A stretch of 64,000 nucleotides of DNA from Strix aluco (Eukaryota; Chordata; Aves; Strigiformes; Strigidae), in contig NC_133971.1 of assembly GCF_031877795.1 (NCBI RefSeq), positions 63,424,463 through 63,488,462 of the forward strand, written 5' to 3'. Below, in pieces: positions 24,940-37,959 of the stretch (positions within the stretch are counted from its first letter, which is position 1; each line of letters starts with the position of its first letter). Both the position numbers and the translations under genes were made by a program. The notes beneath the pieces were generated by a model, which was not told the DNA's origin, ran no database searches, and saw only the letters and a list, made by a program, of their open reading frames with translations.

Positions 24940-25070
24940 AAACCTAATCTGAGTGGTAATCTGAAAAGCTTGTGTGTGTTTGTTTGCATAAAGACAGACA
25001 CCTGTACCTCTGCACCAGTGCAGTTTCAGTGATGGCACAGACTATTGTATACACAGGATTTGCATATTAT

Positions 25071-27930
25071 AGAATCATAGAATCATTCAGGTTGGAAAAG
25101 ACCCTTGGGATCATCCAGTCCAACCATCAGCCCTACTCTACAAAGTTCTCCCCTACACCATATCCACCAACATCTCATCTAAACCACCCTTAAACACATC
25201 CAGGGATGGGGACTCCACCACCTCCCTGGGCAGCCTATTGCACTGTCTGACCACTCTTTCTGTGAAAAATGTTTTCCTAATGTCCAGTCTAAACCTCCCC
25301 TGTTGCAGTTTAAAGCCGTTCTCCCTTGTTCTGTCACTAATCACCTGTGAAGGAGATCAGGTTTGTCAGGCAGGACCTGCCTTTCATAACCCCATGCTGA
25401 CTAGGCCTGATCCCCTGGTTGTCCATTATATGACTTGTAATGGCACTCAAGATGATCTGCTCCATGACCTTCCCTGGCACCGAGGTCAGACTGACAGGTC
25501 TATAGTTTTCTGGACCCTCCTTTCTGCCTCTCTTGTAGATGGGTGTCACATTTGCTACCCTCCAGTCCAATGGGACCTCCCCAGTTAGCCATGACTTCAG
25601 GTAAATCATGGAAAGCAGCTTGGTGAGCACATCTGCCAACTCCCTCAGCACCCTTGGGTGTAACCCATCCAGTCCCACAGACTTGTGTGCATCCAAGTGG
25701 TGTAGCAGGTCTCTGACCACCTCCTCTTTAATTGTGCTGACCTCATTCTGCTTCCCCTCCCCATCTCCCAGCTCATGAGGCTGGGTGTCCAGGGAACAGC
25801 CAGTTCCACTGCTAAAGTCTGAGGCAAAGTAGGTGTTGAGCACCTGAGCCTTTTCCTCATCCTTAGTTACCATGTTTCCCTCTGCATCCAATAAAGGAGG
25901 GAGATTTTCCCTAATTCTCCTTTTGCTGTTAACAAACTTATAGAAACATTTTTTATTATCCTTAACAGCTGTAGCCAAGTTGAGCTCTAGCTGTGCTTTG
26001 GCTCTCCTAATGTTCTCCCTGCATAGCTTCACTACATCTTTATAGTCTTCATGAGAGACCTGGTCCCTCTTCCAAAGGTCATAGATTCTCCTTTTCTTCT
26101 TGAGATCCAGCCAAAGGTCCCTGTTTAGCCAGGCCGGTCTCCTTCCCCGCCTGCTTGTTTTTTGGCATACGGGAACAGCCTGCTCCTGTGCCTTTAAGAC
26201 TTCTCTCTTGAAGTATGTCTAGCCTTCCTGGACTCCCACGTCCTTCCAGGCAGCCTCCCAAGGGATTTTGTTAATTAGGCCTTTGAACAGGTCAAAGTTT
26301 GCCCTCCGGAAGTCTAAGGTGGCAGTTTTACTAACCCCTCTCTTTGTTTCTCCAAGGAATGAAAACTCAATCATCTCATGATCACTGCACCCTAGACAGC
26401 CTCCAACCTTTACCTCCCCCACAAGCTCTTCCCTGTTCACAAGAAGCAGGTCCAGGAGGGCACCTCCCCTGGTCGGCTCACTCACCAGCTGTGTGAGGAA
26501 GTTTTCCTCCACACATTCCAGGAACCTCCTGGATTGTTCCCTCTCTGCTGTGTTGTGATCCCAGCAGATACCCGGGAGGTTAAAGTCCCCCACAAGAACA
26601 ACGGCAAGTGACCGCGAGATTTCTCCCAACTGTTCATATAAGGCTTCATCCACCTCACTGCTTTGGTTGGGAGGTCTATAGCAGACTCCCACAGCAAGAT
26701 CTGCTTTATTGGCCCTTAACCTAATCCAAACACTCTCAACCCTGTTATCACTATACTTGATTTCTGAGCTCTCATAGCATTCTCTTACATACAGCGCCAC
26801 TCCACCACCTCTCCTTCCCTGTCTATCCCTCCTGAAGAGCTTGTAGCCATCGATTGCAGCACTCCAGTCGTGTGAGGCATCCCACCACGTTTCTGTTATA
26901 GCTACTATGTCACAGTTCTCATACTGCATCATGGCTTCAAGCTCCCCCTGTTTGTTGCTCATACTGCGTGCATTGGTATAGATGCACTTGAGATGAGCTA
27001 ATGAATCCAACACCTTGTTGTTAGTGTGGGCCCCATTCCCTACCAGACCCTTCTCAGGTGCTTCCATGGTTGCTAAACATCTTTCCCTTCTCTCAAATGA
27101 AGTGGCAGAGGGAGAGCCCTCACCAGCCCACCATCCGTCAAGTTTTGGCATGCTTCCCTTGAGCTTATTCCTAACAGGCCCAGTTATCTCCCTGTCCCCT
27201 CTCATATGTAGTTTAAAGCCCTGTCAATAAGCCCTGCTAACTCCTGCCCCAGAATCCTTTTCCCCCTGTGGGACAGCTGCATCCCACCTGTCTCATTTGT
27301 TGCCAGAAGACCAGGTGCCTTATAAACCTTGCCATGATCAAAGAACCCAAAATTCCGATGGTGGCACCATTCTCTGAGCCACGTGTTAATCAGATATGTT
27401 TTCTACCCTCTTTCAGTGGTTTTCCCTTCCACTTGAGTGATTGATGAAAACACGACCTGAGCTCACGAGCCTTCAGTTAGCCACCCCAGTGCCTTGAAGT
27501 CCTTTCTGAGTGACTTAAGACTTCTCTCTGCCACCTCATCGTTACCTGCCTGGATAACCAAGAAAGGGTAGTAATCGCACCAGAGCAGTAACCCTCCTTT
27601 TAATGTCTCTAACCCAAGCCCCAGGGAGGCAGCAGACCTCTCTGTGGTATGGGTCGACATATGGGCCCCTCTGTACCCCTCAGAACAGAGTCACCCACTA
27701 CAATTACCCTCCTTTCCTTCTTAATTGAAGAAGTCTCAAGTCATGGGGCTGAGGGACAAGGTGTGGATGGCTCACCAGATGGGTCCTCGTTTCCATCTTC
27801 ATTCAGCTGGCCGTCTAGTTCCAAAGCCTCATACCTATTGTATAATGACAACTGGGAAGGTGAGGGGGGCCGAGAAGGTTTTCGCTTGCCTTTCCGAGGA
27901 AGGACTTGACTCCATTCCCCCCTGTCACAG
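25071..27930 (-). mobile_element. CR1 LINE with ORF1 tail and endonuclease, internal RT deletion
   Basis: Minus strand, read from right to left. 27930-27225 is an ORF1 remnant with an SGNH-esterase-like block (FLVIQAGNDEVAERS); the usual downstream Asp-x-x-His block is not intact. 27205-26219 is an open APE-type endonuclease of 328 codons (TNARSMSNKQ, AITETWWD, VGDFNLPGICW, CSDHEMIEF). 26032-25337 is the linker and the RT N-terminal part (PVSLTSVPGK). At about 25349 the sequence jumps directly to the RT C-terminus and 3' UTR, so the RT centre, including the FADD site, is deleted. The 3' end is at about 25071. It is unusually long for a CR1 copy and retains 5' parts the others lack. Confidence 0.92.
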
Positions 27931-28538
27931 ATCTTGCCTCAGATCTGTGGAACTTTGCCATTATGTGTTATTAGAAGGGTGCTGTAAAGCTTCTGCTAAT
28001 GGAGGACTGGCTTATAAATAGTTAATATCAATTTTCATTAAGAAGTTGGTCTCTTAATGGGGAATGGGCTTTTTGCAGCCTAGACAGTGGATATGCACAA
28101 GTTCCTGCTGGATAAAAGGCAGCGAAGATAATTTACTTGATTCAGCCCAATGGAAAGAGCTTTCAGATGGGAGAACTTATTTCTTACTATTAAGATTATG
28201 GTGAAGGTAGGACATCTTTACAGTGGCTAGCAAAAGAGCAAACAAGAGGTGCCTTTAATAAACACACAGTTTCCCCTTTCTGTGTATGCATCTCAGACTT
28301 GTTTGACACCGAGTTTCCCATATATTTAGGTCTCTACAGCCCAGCAAAATATTAAGCTATTGTTATATCAGATAAGAAAGTGGAACCAAGTTGATTTAAA
28401 TTAACAGTAAATTTAGCCAAGACAAAATGTTCTTGTTGGTTGTCTCTCAAGTTTAATTAATGCACCTTGTTTATGAGTCAGCAGTCTACTTTGGGGACAT
28501 TTCTAGACTTCCTTACCACCCTTTCTGATTTATTCCAG

Positions 28539-28692
28539 CTATGGAAAAAAAGAATCTGATCTTAACGTTCAAGTCAAACTTCAGGAGTATGAAGCAGCCT
28601 TCAATTCTAAAGAAGTTGTGCTGGCCACAGCTCTTGCTGATAAGAGAAATCTGGAGGCCGAAGATGAGGGTCTAAAAGATAAAGTTGTAAAG
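28539..28692 (+). pseudogene. LMNB1: LMNB1 exon 2 (coil 1B), open
   Basis: It lies between acceptor ATTCCAG and donor GTGAGAAG. It reads [20 protein letters not shown] and continues through [13 protein letters not shown] to VVK without a stop. It appears one codon short after SDLN compared with the family. Heptad character is preserved. Confidence 0.92.
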
Positions 28693-29443
28693 GTGAGAAG
28701 AAGAAATATTTAACCATCAACCATAACCTTTGTAGCCAAAAAATGGATGCAAAACCTGTCATCTGGTCACAACTAGAACAAACTACTGTTCACTGTCAAC
28801 ACTGGAAGCGGTATTGGGTAGGTGTCTGTGTCCAGTACTGTGCAGTTTATTAATAAACATTAGTGGTGGAATAGAGTGCTTTTAAAATTGCAGACTCTGA
28901 AATTGCAAGGGATGGTACTTATGTTGAAGAAAGCAAGTCAAGAGTCAAACTTGTCAAATTGTAGAACTGTTTTGGGGAGAGACTGACTTCACAAATACAG
29001 ATAATGAATAATGGACAACTATCAGTTTTGGTTCTGCTCTCCATCTCTGGGCATCTGATAGAACAAAGCGGGGGGTGGGGAAGTCTTATGCTAGTTTTGT
29101 TAACCTTTTGAAACACATGATTTGTGCTTTTAAGCAACACTACCTCAAGATGACAAGCTGAGGAGACCAGGAAGCTGGTATTTGCCATGTAGAAAACTTG
29201 GAAGTTTTGTAAGGAAATTCGGTAAGTAGCATTTTAATGGCAGTTACCAATGTGAAATACCTAGAACTCACTTGTGCAGGCAATTGCAAAATGGTAGGGG
29301 GAGAGACATTAGAGGTGTAAATATTGGATTTGATTGTCAAATTCAACCATAACATGTAGTGAGCTGTACTTCTAGGTAGCTGAGGTCATTGTTATGTGAG
29401 TTCTGCTGCATAATCGTTGTGTTGGTTCTTCTGTTTCTTAAAG

Positions 29444-29569
29444 CTTGAAGTTTCTTTATCTGCTACCAAGGAACAGCTTGCAAATGAAACCTTACTGAAG
29501 GTTGATCTTGAAAACCGTTGTCAGACTCTCACTGAGGACTTGGAATTCCATAAAACTATGTATGAGGAG
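29444..29569 (+). pseudogene. LMNB1: LMNB1 exon 3 (rod), open
   Basis: 126 nt between acceptor TTCTTAAAG and donor GTAAAT. It contains [20 protein letters not shown] and [10 protein letters not shown], a highly characteristic lamin B1 rod block. It has no stop and a normal exon length. Confidence 0.95.
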
Positions 29570-30591
29570 GTAAATGCTTTAGTCTCAAGAATTCACATTA
29601 TTAAAGGGAAGAAGACAACTTGGAGGGTCATTCTGAGGGCCCTCCCCACCTAAATTATTTTAGTATTCTAGTAGTCTTGTCGGAACTCCCATTCAGAGGC
29701 GGGTTTACCTCTATTCTATCTAGAAGATTTCCAAATTCTTTTCTAGGAAATATTATGGTAACTCAGAGATCTTGTGATAAAACAGCTTCATGTTTCATGT
29801 TAAATTCTGCCCACAGTATTGCAGTGTACAGGTCTTTTCATAGTAATGAGAAAGTAGGTTAATAATTTCTCACATAATCCCTTTATGAGAGAGACACTCA
29901 AAACAGACTCTGACTTGTACTGTTTTTAATTTCAGAACTTTCTAATAAGATGCTTTAGAATAATGGAGACAGAAGTTGGTGAATATTTGCCCTTCAGAGT
30001 TTTTTCTTGCCACCCTCCCTTTCACTTGTGGTACTTGAGACTTTTCAGGAAGAACCTTAGAGCAGTAATGGAAGTACCTAACCATACTGTCTTTTGTTCT
30101 GGGTGCACATTTCCTTGCTAGTTGTGTTTTCAGCTTTGTTCATGTTTGAATCCTTTTTTCCAGAGACCACAGGCAAGCATACAAATAAATATGGAGAATG
30201 TTGGTTAGTGAAAATGACTGCTTAATTTTACAGTATTTTCATTTTGTGTGAGCATAGAAGATACCTAAGGAAAGAGGTGATATATTTCTAAAATCTAAGC
30301 ATGAGGTTTATTTGTTGAAAATGCATACAACTCTCAGAAGGAAACGTGACTTTACATGCTGATGGTATCCTAGCTCTTATTTTGATGACTGGCTATTGCA
30401 AAATAAGGTACTATGCAGATCAGACTGGGGAAATGGCTCCGTGTTTCTACTGAAAGTTTCAATGTCAAGCTAATCTAATGCTGATAACAAGGCTAGCGAG
30501 CTAAAATCTGTGTCACTATCTGCTCAGTGTATAGTCTTCTAAAACTTGTTTTGTCTCATTTACTGTTATTTTATTTTTCTGTTTTTCTTAG

Positions 30592-30763
30592 AAAATCAAT
30601 GAAACAATAAGGCAACGTAAAACTTGCTCAGCTGAGGCTGATTCTGGGTGTCAAACTAAATAGAAACATAAACTGACCCAAGCCCTTTGTGAAATGAGAG
30701 AGCAGAATGATGCACAAGTGTATCTGTTCAGAGAACAGCTTGCACAGACTTAACCACACCAAA
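30592..30763 (+). pseudogene. LMNB1: LMNB1 exon 4 (rod) with two in-frame stops
   Basis: The acceptor TTTTTCTTAG is intact. The exon reads KINETIRQRKTCSAEADSG, then meets TAG at 30661-30663. It resumes as KLTQALCEMREQNDAQV and meets TAA at 30751-30753, where one extra base seems to have entered near the exon end. The donor is GTGAGA at 30764. These lesions alone would remove the second half of the rod and the whole tail. Confidence 0.93.
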
Positions 30764-32189
30764 GTGAGAACATCTTTTCATACAGTTGTCTGATGTACAT
30801 TATTTTTATTTTATTTAATGGAAAGATACCCTAATTACTTGCATTTCAGAGGATTTTATTGTGGAGCTTGGTTTAAAATTACCATGCTTTTGAATGTAAA
30901 TTTGCATTTTCAGGTCTCACTTTGGGAGCAGGTTTAATCCTCAGGAAGTACAGTAATTATAAGAGTAGGAAGCACCATGTGAAGGTGTACTGTGGGGAAA
31001 AAGTGGTTAGTACTAGGATTACTATGAGTTCAAGGAAAGTTCATGTGTTACTATGTTTCAACTGTATCATAGTCTTGATGATCAATAAGGTGTCCCATAT
31101 TTTGTATAAAACTTATTTAATAAGTTTTTTGAGAAGACAGCATCCTGAGTTCTCAGACCCTGTACAAAACATGTGGAAGTTTTACCACACCAAATGACTT
31201 CTGCTTTTTACTCTTCTAGAGAGAAAGCATAATCAAGATGAAATCAGCTATACTTAATAACTTACTTCCTTTACTATGATTCAGCATTTCTGACAGGAGG
31301 TATTCTAATGTCTCAACCTGGTTTCTGTGACTATACTAGTTGCAGTTAGTATTTTAAAAACAAGATGGGATGTTGCAGCAGCAAAGTTGATACAAACTGA
31401 ATTTATTAGAATAGTTTCCAGTCTTTTTAGTCTTTATAGTCTTAACAGTGCGCAGTTGCTTATCTTCAGGGCTTCAATCTGACTTGAAAAATCTTATCTT
31501 AAATAAGATCTAGCCAAAAATACTTTTTATATTAGTCTAAAAATCCTTTCATAATTGAGGCTTTCTTGTTCCCTCTCTTCAGGTATACTGTTTCTGTATT
31601 TTTTGACTCTTATTTTAAAAGTGTTTTTAGATTCCATTTCATCTGCAGCTGCAAGTTCAGTAAGTCTGTGGTACTGCTCAAGTGGATGTGGTAGTGTTCA
31701 GCAGGAATGATGTAGCCAGTCTGAAAAAATAAAAACTATTTGATACTGAAGTTGTGGTAGAATGAAGCAGTGATTCATGGCACTGGTGCTGTACTACCAA
31801 TTTGCTTATGTTGGCTGAAAATTAACATAAACTTGCTTGTTCTTCAAGAATTGGTAACTTCTATTTAAGCATACTCAAAAACAGCGCTACAGTAATGAAA
31901 TATATAAGGCTAAACATTGGCCAGCATGAGAACTGAACTTAGCAGTCCAACTTCAGTAATGTCTACAAGGGAAACTTTTAAGTTTTTAATCCTAGAATAA
32001 ATATTGAGAGGATTGTGATTTCAGGTAGGGCAATCCAGCATGGTAATTGGGCAACCATATTTAATCCCTAAAGAAAGAGGGATGCAGAGAGGAACTTTGT
32101 GACTTAGTGTTGTGTGTGGTTTTTAGTGACTTATTTTTCTTTTATTAAAAGTTACTTGGAAACTGATGTCTTAACTTGATCTACTGCAG

Positions 32190-32315
32190 CTTGAGAATGC
32201 TAGACTGTCCTCTGAGATGAGCAGTTCTGTAGTCAACTCAGTAAGAGAACCACTGAATGAAAGTTGCACGCAAATTGATAGCCTGTTTTCCTATGTCTCC
32301 AGCCTTCAGAAAGAG
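32190..32315 (+). pseudogene. LMNB1: LMNB1 exon 5 (rod), open
   Basis: 126 nt between acceptor CTACTGCAG and donor GTAACA. It reads [20 protein letters not shown] and on to [12 protein letters not shown]. It is open, of normal length, with several substitutions at otherwise conserved rod positions. Confidence 0.94.
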
Positions 32316-32755
32316 GTAACAAGCTGTTTGTGGCTCTTCAGTCTTTCTAATTATGGTTGTTGATTTTTATATTAAAGGACTTTCCTTTAACTTATGAGCA
32401 TATTCAGTATCATGACTTGAATTTGTCTTCTGTTCTATATTTTGGTACTTTTCCAAATTTCTTAATGTCTCCTTTCTAGAAAGTTGAATTTTTTGTCAGT
32501 ATCCTGCTAGAGTGGGTATTTGAAAGGTAGTACTGTTAACTGGCTTTTGTGGAAGCTTTTGCTCATAGATGGGACAATTCTAGACTAGAGCGCTGTATTA
32601 AAAGTTCCTGACATTCTAAGCAATTTAGTTCTGTTTTGTAGCAATTGGACAGCCTAGCATAGGATTCCACAAAGCAACGTTCAAAGCCAGACCTGGAATA
32701 TGCGGTCTCTGTCTGGTGTCTTTTTTCATCCTAGATCCAGTTAGCATCTAGAGCT

Positions 32756-32850
32756 CTTAAAAAAACCCCAAACAAACAAACAAAAAAACCACCCCAAAAC
32801 CCCCCGAAAAAAAACCCAAAAAACCCACCCAAAAAAACAACAAACACTCA
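32756..32850. repeat. A/C-rich low-complexity tract in intron 5
   Basis: A run of A and C blocks (AAAACCCC, AAACAAACAAAC and similar), probably a decayed simple repeat. A similar tract lies at 42785-42855. Confidence 0.85.
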
Positions 32851-34205
32851 AAACAGAGTGATTTTACCAGATTAGGATGAAATGTGAGACTGAGAAAATA
32901 TATCAAATAACTCTACTTGAGCATTTGTAGAGCAGGGTTTTGAGCAGAAACTAGTTATACTTAGATCACAGAGCACATAGCTCACACCTAAAAAAGTATG
33001 ACATGACCTATGACATGCTGAATGTTCAGTACTAGTTTATTTGATGGGAGTAATGTTGTGTGCATTGCAGTGGAAAGTCTAGAGTGAAAATGAGAAATGT
33101 TAGGAGTTGGTTCTGAAGTGAGCTTTTGTAACTTACTAATGAGTTGAAAATGCAACAAAACATTTTTTTTAAAAATATGAGTAACATTTGGCTTTGATCC
33201 TTTCTGTGATACACTTCGAATTGTATTCCTCCTGTACAGCAAACTCTTGTAGGACTTCAAAATCATGTGTATTTCAAGTGAAGAATATAAATGCAGGGGA
33301 CATTATTTCAAAATTTTCCAAATAACTTGGCAGAGACTAGTATTGAGTTTTCCCAGTTTTCCTGTTACATAGGCAAATTAGTCTCTGGAACAAATCAGGT
33401 GATGTAATAAATGTGCCTGAGGTTACACAAGAATTGGACTGAGAGTTTTGTCTAGATCTTATTTCTGCCTTTACATAGCCATCATCTTTCTTTTGGTGAT
33501 TCAGTCAACAGGCATTTCTGAGGAGTTTTTTCATTCTTTAGTTAATTAACTGTGTTCTGTTGCTTATTTAGGAGTGACAGCTAGGTTAAGAGAACTTGGT
33601 TCTGAATTTGCAGAGGTGCTGTTTGTTAACTTCAGGGCTGTCAAAATCAACTTCTGCCAGTTTGACTGTAATTGTCCACCAAAAAGCCCATTTTGGTGCT
33701 GTGGGGGCTTTTTTAGTGCTAGTCAACTAGCAGAGTTTTGTTTTCCATTTGCTTTGTTCTCTTGGAAGAAGACAACTCTTACCACTGCTGGTTTGGTTTG
33801 AGTTACCAGCACTGAGCTCTGAGACTTGCCACAGGATCTGAAGTACACTGAGTTGCACTTTGATTCTGTGTGTCCTGTCCAGCACATCTTAAACGCTTTG
33901 ACTCTTAAGCTCAATTTTTCTTGACATGAGTAAATTCAGGTGTAGTAACATATCTTTAGATCTCAAAAAAATGGAACAGGTAGTTCCCTTTCAAAGTATG
34001 TTGTAAGTTTCATTCGAATTTAAGGTGTTATGTTTGTTAGTAGATGGGGTGGAGAACAGGAAGTTGAATATGGGCAAGTTTGAATTCAGAAAGGGGGGAG
34101 GATGCTTTACCTAGTGTTCTGAATTCCATGTCACCTGAATAGCAGAGTTCATGGAGGTTTGGGTGAGCTTTTCTCTGCATCACTGATGTTTTCAATGCTT
34201 TCTAG

Positions 34206-34420
34206 ACTAGAGCATGGCAAGATAGAGTGCGTGAGCTTGAGGACAACTTGGCCAAGGAAAAGGAAAACCATCCGAAAACACTAAGAATGAGCAAGAAATG
34301 TCAGAGTTGAGAAATCAGATGCAGGAGCAGCTGAGTGACTACCAACAACTTCTGGATGTTAAACTGGGACTTGATAATGAAATCAATGTATACCAGAAAT
34401 TGCTGGAGGATGAAGAGAGG
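34206..34420 (+). pseudogene. LMNB1: LMNB1 exon 6 (coil 2 end), frameshifted, donor lost
   Basis: After acceptor TTTCTAG it reads [20 protein letters not shown], then shifts frame near 34290; the frame resumes as [20 protein letters not shown] and [20 protein letters not shown]. At the exon end the sequence is GAGAGGAAGTAT where GAGAG/GTAAGTAT would be expected, so the GT of the donor is missing. Reading on runs into TAG at 34436-34438. Confidence 0.9.
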
Positions 34421-35356
34421 AAGTATGAAATAATGTAGCAACAAATGCTGGTATCTGTGTGCTTCCCTTACTTGTCTCATTCTGTTAAAAGGCAGTTCTT
34501 ACTGAGAATGCACTGATTAGGTGCTTTACTACAGTTTCCAGGGCACTGTTTGGTTTTGCCCCCTCCTGTCTGACACACTTCTAAGTCTCTAGGAGACCAA
34601 GCTGCTTGAGTATCAGACCAAGAGCTCTCAAGGGAACAAATACCATTCTTCTATTAAGATTCAGCACTGAGGACATAATGAATTGTCATTTGTAGATCTG
34701 TTTGGTGCCATGGTTAATATTCTTTTCAGTGTTATTTAATTGTTAGCCAAATTTCTTCATGTATGGAATAATTTTAGTAAAGTAATAGTTGTTATGATTG
34801 CCCAGGTTATCAGCTAGCTACATTTTTCACATCTGACCCCAGAGTTTAGCAATGTTGAGAATTTTTGCCTGATAAATTGCAGGTGTCACTTAAAGTAGTT
34901 TGATACTTCAGTGCCTTCTGAATAACATCCTTCAGGTCCAGGATCATTCCTCTCAAGTGTGGGGATGAAACAGCAAAAGCTCTTGTGCCACTGGGTTTTG
35001 CAAAAATTTCCTACAATGGCTTAAGTCTCCCTACTTGTGCCATCTACCCAGGAATGCAGTCTTTGACAAATGCATAGAGATGTCTTTACAGTCTTAAATG
35101 TAGCAGTCCATCAGTATTCTATGGTCCAAAAGCAGTAATTAGCTGTTTGATTAACATTTTATTCAATTCTTCAAAAAGTACCAAAGGCTTCACTTGATTT
35201 CATGTAACATGCTTTGTTTACTGTATTCCTGTACCCGTTTGCTGTATAATTCTATGGGAAGAAGAGAAGAGCGGAAGAAAGTTTATATAAAAAAAAAGGT
35301 TGAAAAAATAAAACCAAAGCATGATGTATGTGTATTTCTTCCTTTCTTCAATATAG

Positions 35357-35582
35357 GTTGCAACTTTCTTCAAGCCCATCTTCCTGAATGACTGCGTCAC
35401 GGGCTTCATCGAGTTGTAGTATGTGTACAACCAGAGGGAAGAGGAGAAGGATTGACGTGGAGGAATCTGAGGCCAGCTGTAGTGTTTGCATTTCCCACTC
35501 AGCTTCTGCCACTGGAAATGTCTCTATTGAGGAGATAGATGTTGATGGAAAATTTATCCACTTGAAGAACACCTCTAAACAG
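35357..35582 (+). pseudogene. LMNB1: LMNB1 exon 7 (NLS, start of Ig fold) with one stop
   Basis: After acceptor CAATATAG it reads LQLSSSPSS and then TGA at 35385-35387, probably an Arg codon hit. From 35388 it is open: SRASSS, the nuclear localisation signal [10 protein letters not shown], an acidic/serine stretch, then [19 protein letters not shown]. The donor GTTTGA is weak but present. Confidence 0.94.
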
Positions 35583-36307
35583 GTTTGAAAATGCACACAT
35601 ATCATGAATTTACAATTAGAGGTAGAAGACATCCTTCACACCCTTTCAGCCTTCAGGCTTCATGTTGACCCTGGAGCTAAAACCCACTGTATAATAGATG
35701 GTATTAAGAAACTAGTGTGTCATAAAATAAGCTTTCATACAGTTATCTGCATTGATGACTTCTTCCTAATGATTTTTAATGCTTTTCGTATCAATTGTTT
35801 TATTGCTAGGTTGCCCATCCACCAGAATGTTAAAACACTCTGAAGACTTCTGCCTTGCAAGCGAAAGCCTTGTCAAGCTTTACAGATTAACGTTGTCACT
35901 GATAGGAAATAGTGCAAGCAAACATTAGGCTACTTCAGAAGCCTTTTAAGAACTTTCTTTGCCTTAAAAAGCCCTGAAGGAAATACATGCTGATGCAAAA
36001 TAAATGTCTGAATGTAATAAATTGCCAGTGTCCCTTGTACTTTTATATAGCCTCTCTAAATCAGAGTTTTCCTTCTTCCTTGGCTGCATCCACAGTTTTT
36101 TAGGAGCCCTCAGTTCCCATGTCAAAGCCACCTTTATGATGGCTACTCAGATTACTTCATTCTGTGAATAGGTTGGAGTTGGTACTGTGGGAAACACATA
36201 TCTATTTACCAAGTGGTACTTCATTTGAGTAATAATAAAGTTTTTTCCTTATGTTGCCCTCAGAATGATGCTGTTATATTCACTACATTTTCCCCCTGCC
36301 CCTCACG

Positions 36308-36324
36308 CCCCCCCCCCCCCCCCC
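36308..36324. repeat. Poly-C run of 17 in intron 7
   Basis: An uninterrupted C run flanked by CCTCACG and ATGACTT. It is prone to length error in sequencing. Confidence 0.9.
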
Positions 36325-37856
36325 ATGACTTATAACTTCTACTTAAGGAAAAAAAGCCTTATACTATATGAAGTTCTGCAGGTCATCACAGGAGGGGTTG
36401 GAGAGTGGGGACTATAATATCTTAGAGCCTTGTCTGAGAGAAGAGAGAATTGCGCACTGTCTCATTAGGACACCAGAATTACAAGACCTAATTTCTCACA
36501 GACAGCCCTGATTTCAGAGAAGGTCTAAGTAATTCTTGCCTTCTCCTGTGCTGTCTGCACCTCATCTGTGTGTAGAAGTGTTAGCTGCGTTCTTTGTTTC
36601 CAGTGACACATAGGCTTTGTCTAATGTCTTCAGATTCTTCACTAAAAGCCAGCTCATCTTGATGTTTTAGATGACAAAGATTGGTCTGATTCCAAGTGTT
36701 TCAGTCTCCTCCAATCACTGAAGGGACAGACTGCTCCAGATGGTAATACATATGTATCTTAATTATCTGCCTGGGCTTTTGGCTGAGAGTGCTGACTTCA
36801 TTTACTGAATGGAAGAAACCTTGACAACTGTCTTAGTCTAGACAGCTAAGCTCTCAGATGACTAAATTCAGGCAAATCAAAGACTACTTCTAGTGAGTCA
36901 GAACCTGCCATTTTTTATCTTTTTGAGTTTTTCAGGCTTATGGGATTTCCCTCCCTACTTTGTGTACCACATGGATTTCCCTGCCTCTTATTTAACTACA
37001 CATTCATTCGTCCATGGAAGGACCTTGAGTTCTGTTACCAATAGCCATGGATAGCTTATGGTTATAGCATAGACATACATAGCACTTTGCAAGAGCAACT
37101 GTTTGTAGTGCAGTGTAATAAGGTATACTTGGGGAATTTTCACAAGTGTTTGACAGTTTGTATTTAAAAATAGATAGAAAATATGTAAAATTCTCTTTAA
37201 GTATGGTAGGTTTTGTTGCAATGACCAACTGAATGTCAGCATCCATTAAGATAAATAAGATTGTTTATGTTAGATGATCTTAACTGTCTGTTTTCAGACT
37301 CCAGTGGCAACAGTTTAACGTTTGGAAACTGTTGGTGGGACAATTTAAAGATCTACTCTTGTTTTGAAGTAGCCATTCTGTAATGATGACTTGTATGTGT
37401 TTTTCTATTAGATTTTCCTAGTGCTTTTCAAGTAGTTGATGGGCAAAAGAATAATTGAAAGGGAAAGTAATGTAGGTCTTGCAAAGGAATATGTAGTGGG
37501 AGGTGTGCGTATGTAGAGATACATTTTAAAATGACTGACAGGAATATTTTGTTTTCTAAGAAGCCTACTTGTCATTCTGTGCTTCAAAAAAGGTATTATA
37601 TATTTATAAGGGGATCTATAACAAATGATGCAAATGGTAAACATTAGCTAATATAACACCAGGCTGGATGTATTAAGCTTTCACTTGAAATAAGAGGTAA
37701 GACAAATTTAATTAAAATTATTCTAATTGCATGCTGAAGATCGTGCGATAAAAAACTTTTTAATGAACATTTTATGTGCCTTACAGCCTTATATGTAAAA
37801 TACCCTACATGTGTAACAAAATCACTACTGATAGAATTTTTTCTCCTTTTTATTAG

Positions 37857-37959
37857 GATCAACCTATGGGAGGCTGGGAGATGATCCGAAAAATGGGAGA
37901 CACTTCTGCTAGTTACAGATATACCTCGATATATACTAAAGGCAGGCCAAACTGTTACA
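37857..37959 (+). pseudogene. LMNB1: LMNB1 exon 8 (Ig fold), frameshifted
   Basis: The acceptor TTTTTATTAG and donor GTAAGT are good. It reads [20 protein letters not shown], then loses frame around 37928; the ending LKAGQTVT is found in another frame. The exon is about two bases shorter than a frame-preserving version would be. Confidence 0.92.

Larger units (their letters stand above)
12406..28538 (+). other. LMNB1 intron 1 (about 16 kb), repeat-invaded
   Basis: It runs from the exon 1 donor GTGAGC to the acceptor TTTATTCCAG before exon 2. It contains CR1 pieces at 13158-13435, 21847-23990 (with a nested copy) and 25071-27930, and solo LTRs at 15237-15718 and 24423-24939, all listed separately. 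The remaining stretches (13436-15236, 15719-21846, 23991-24422, 27931-28538) are A/T-rich intronic sequence without recognisable exons or RNA genes. Confidence 0.8.

Noticed and set aside
35218-35632. Minus-strand open frames across lamin exon 7
   Set aside because: They are shadows of the plus-strand exon; the lamin reading has family motifs and splice sites.
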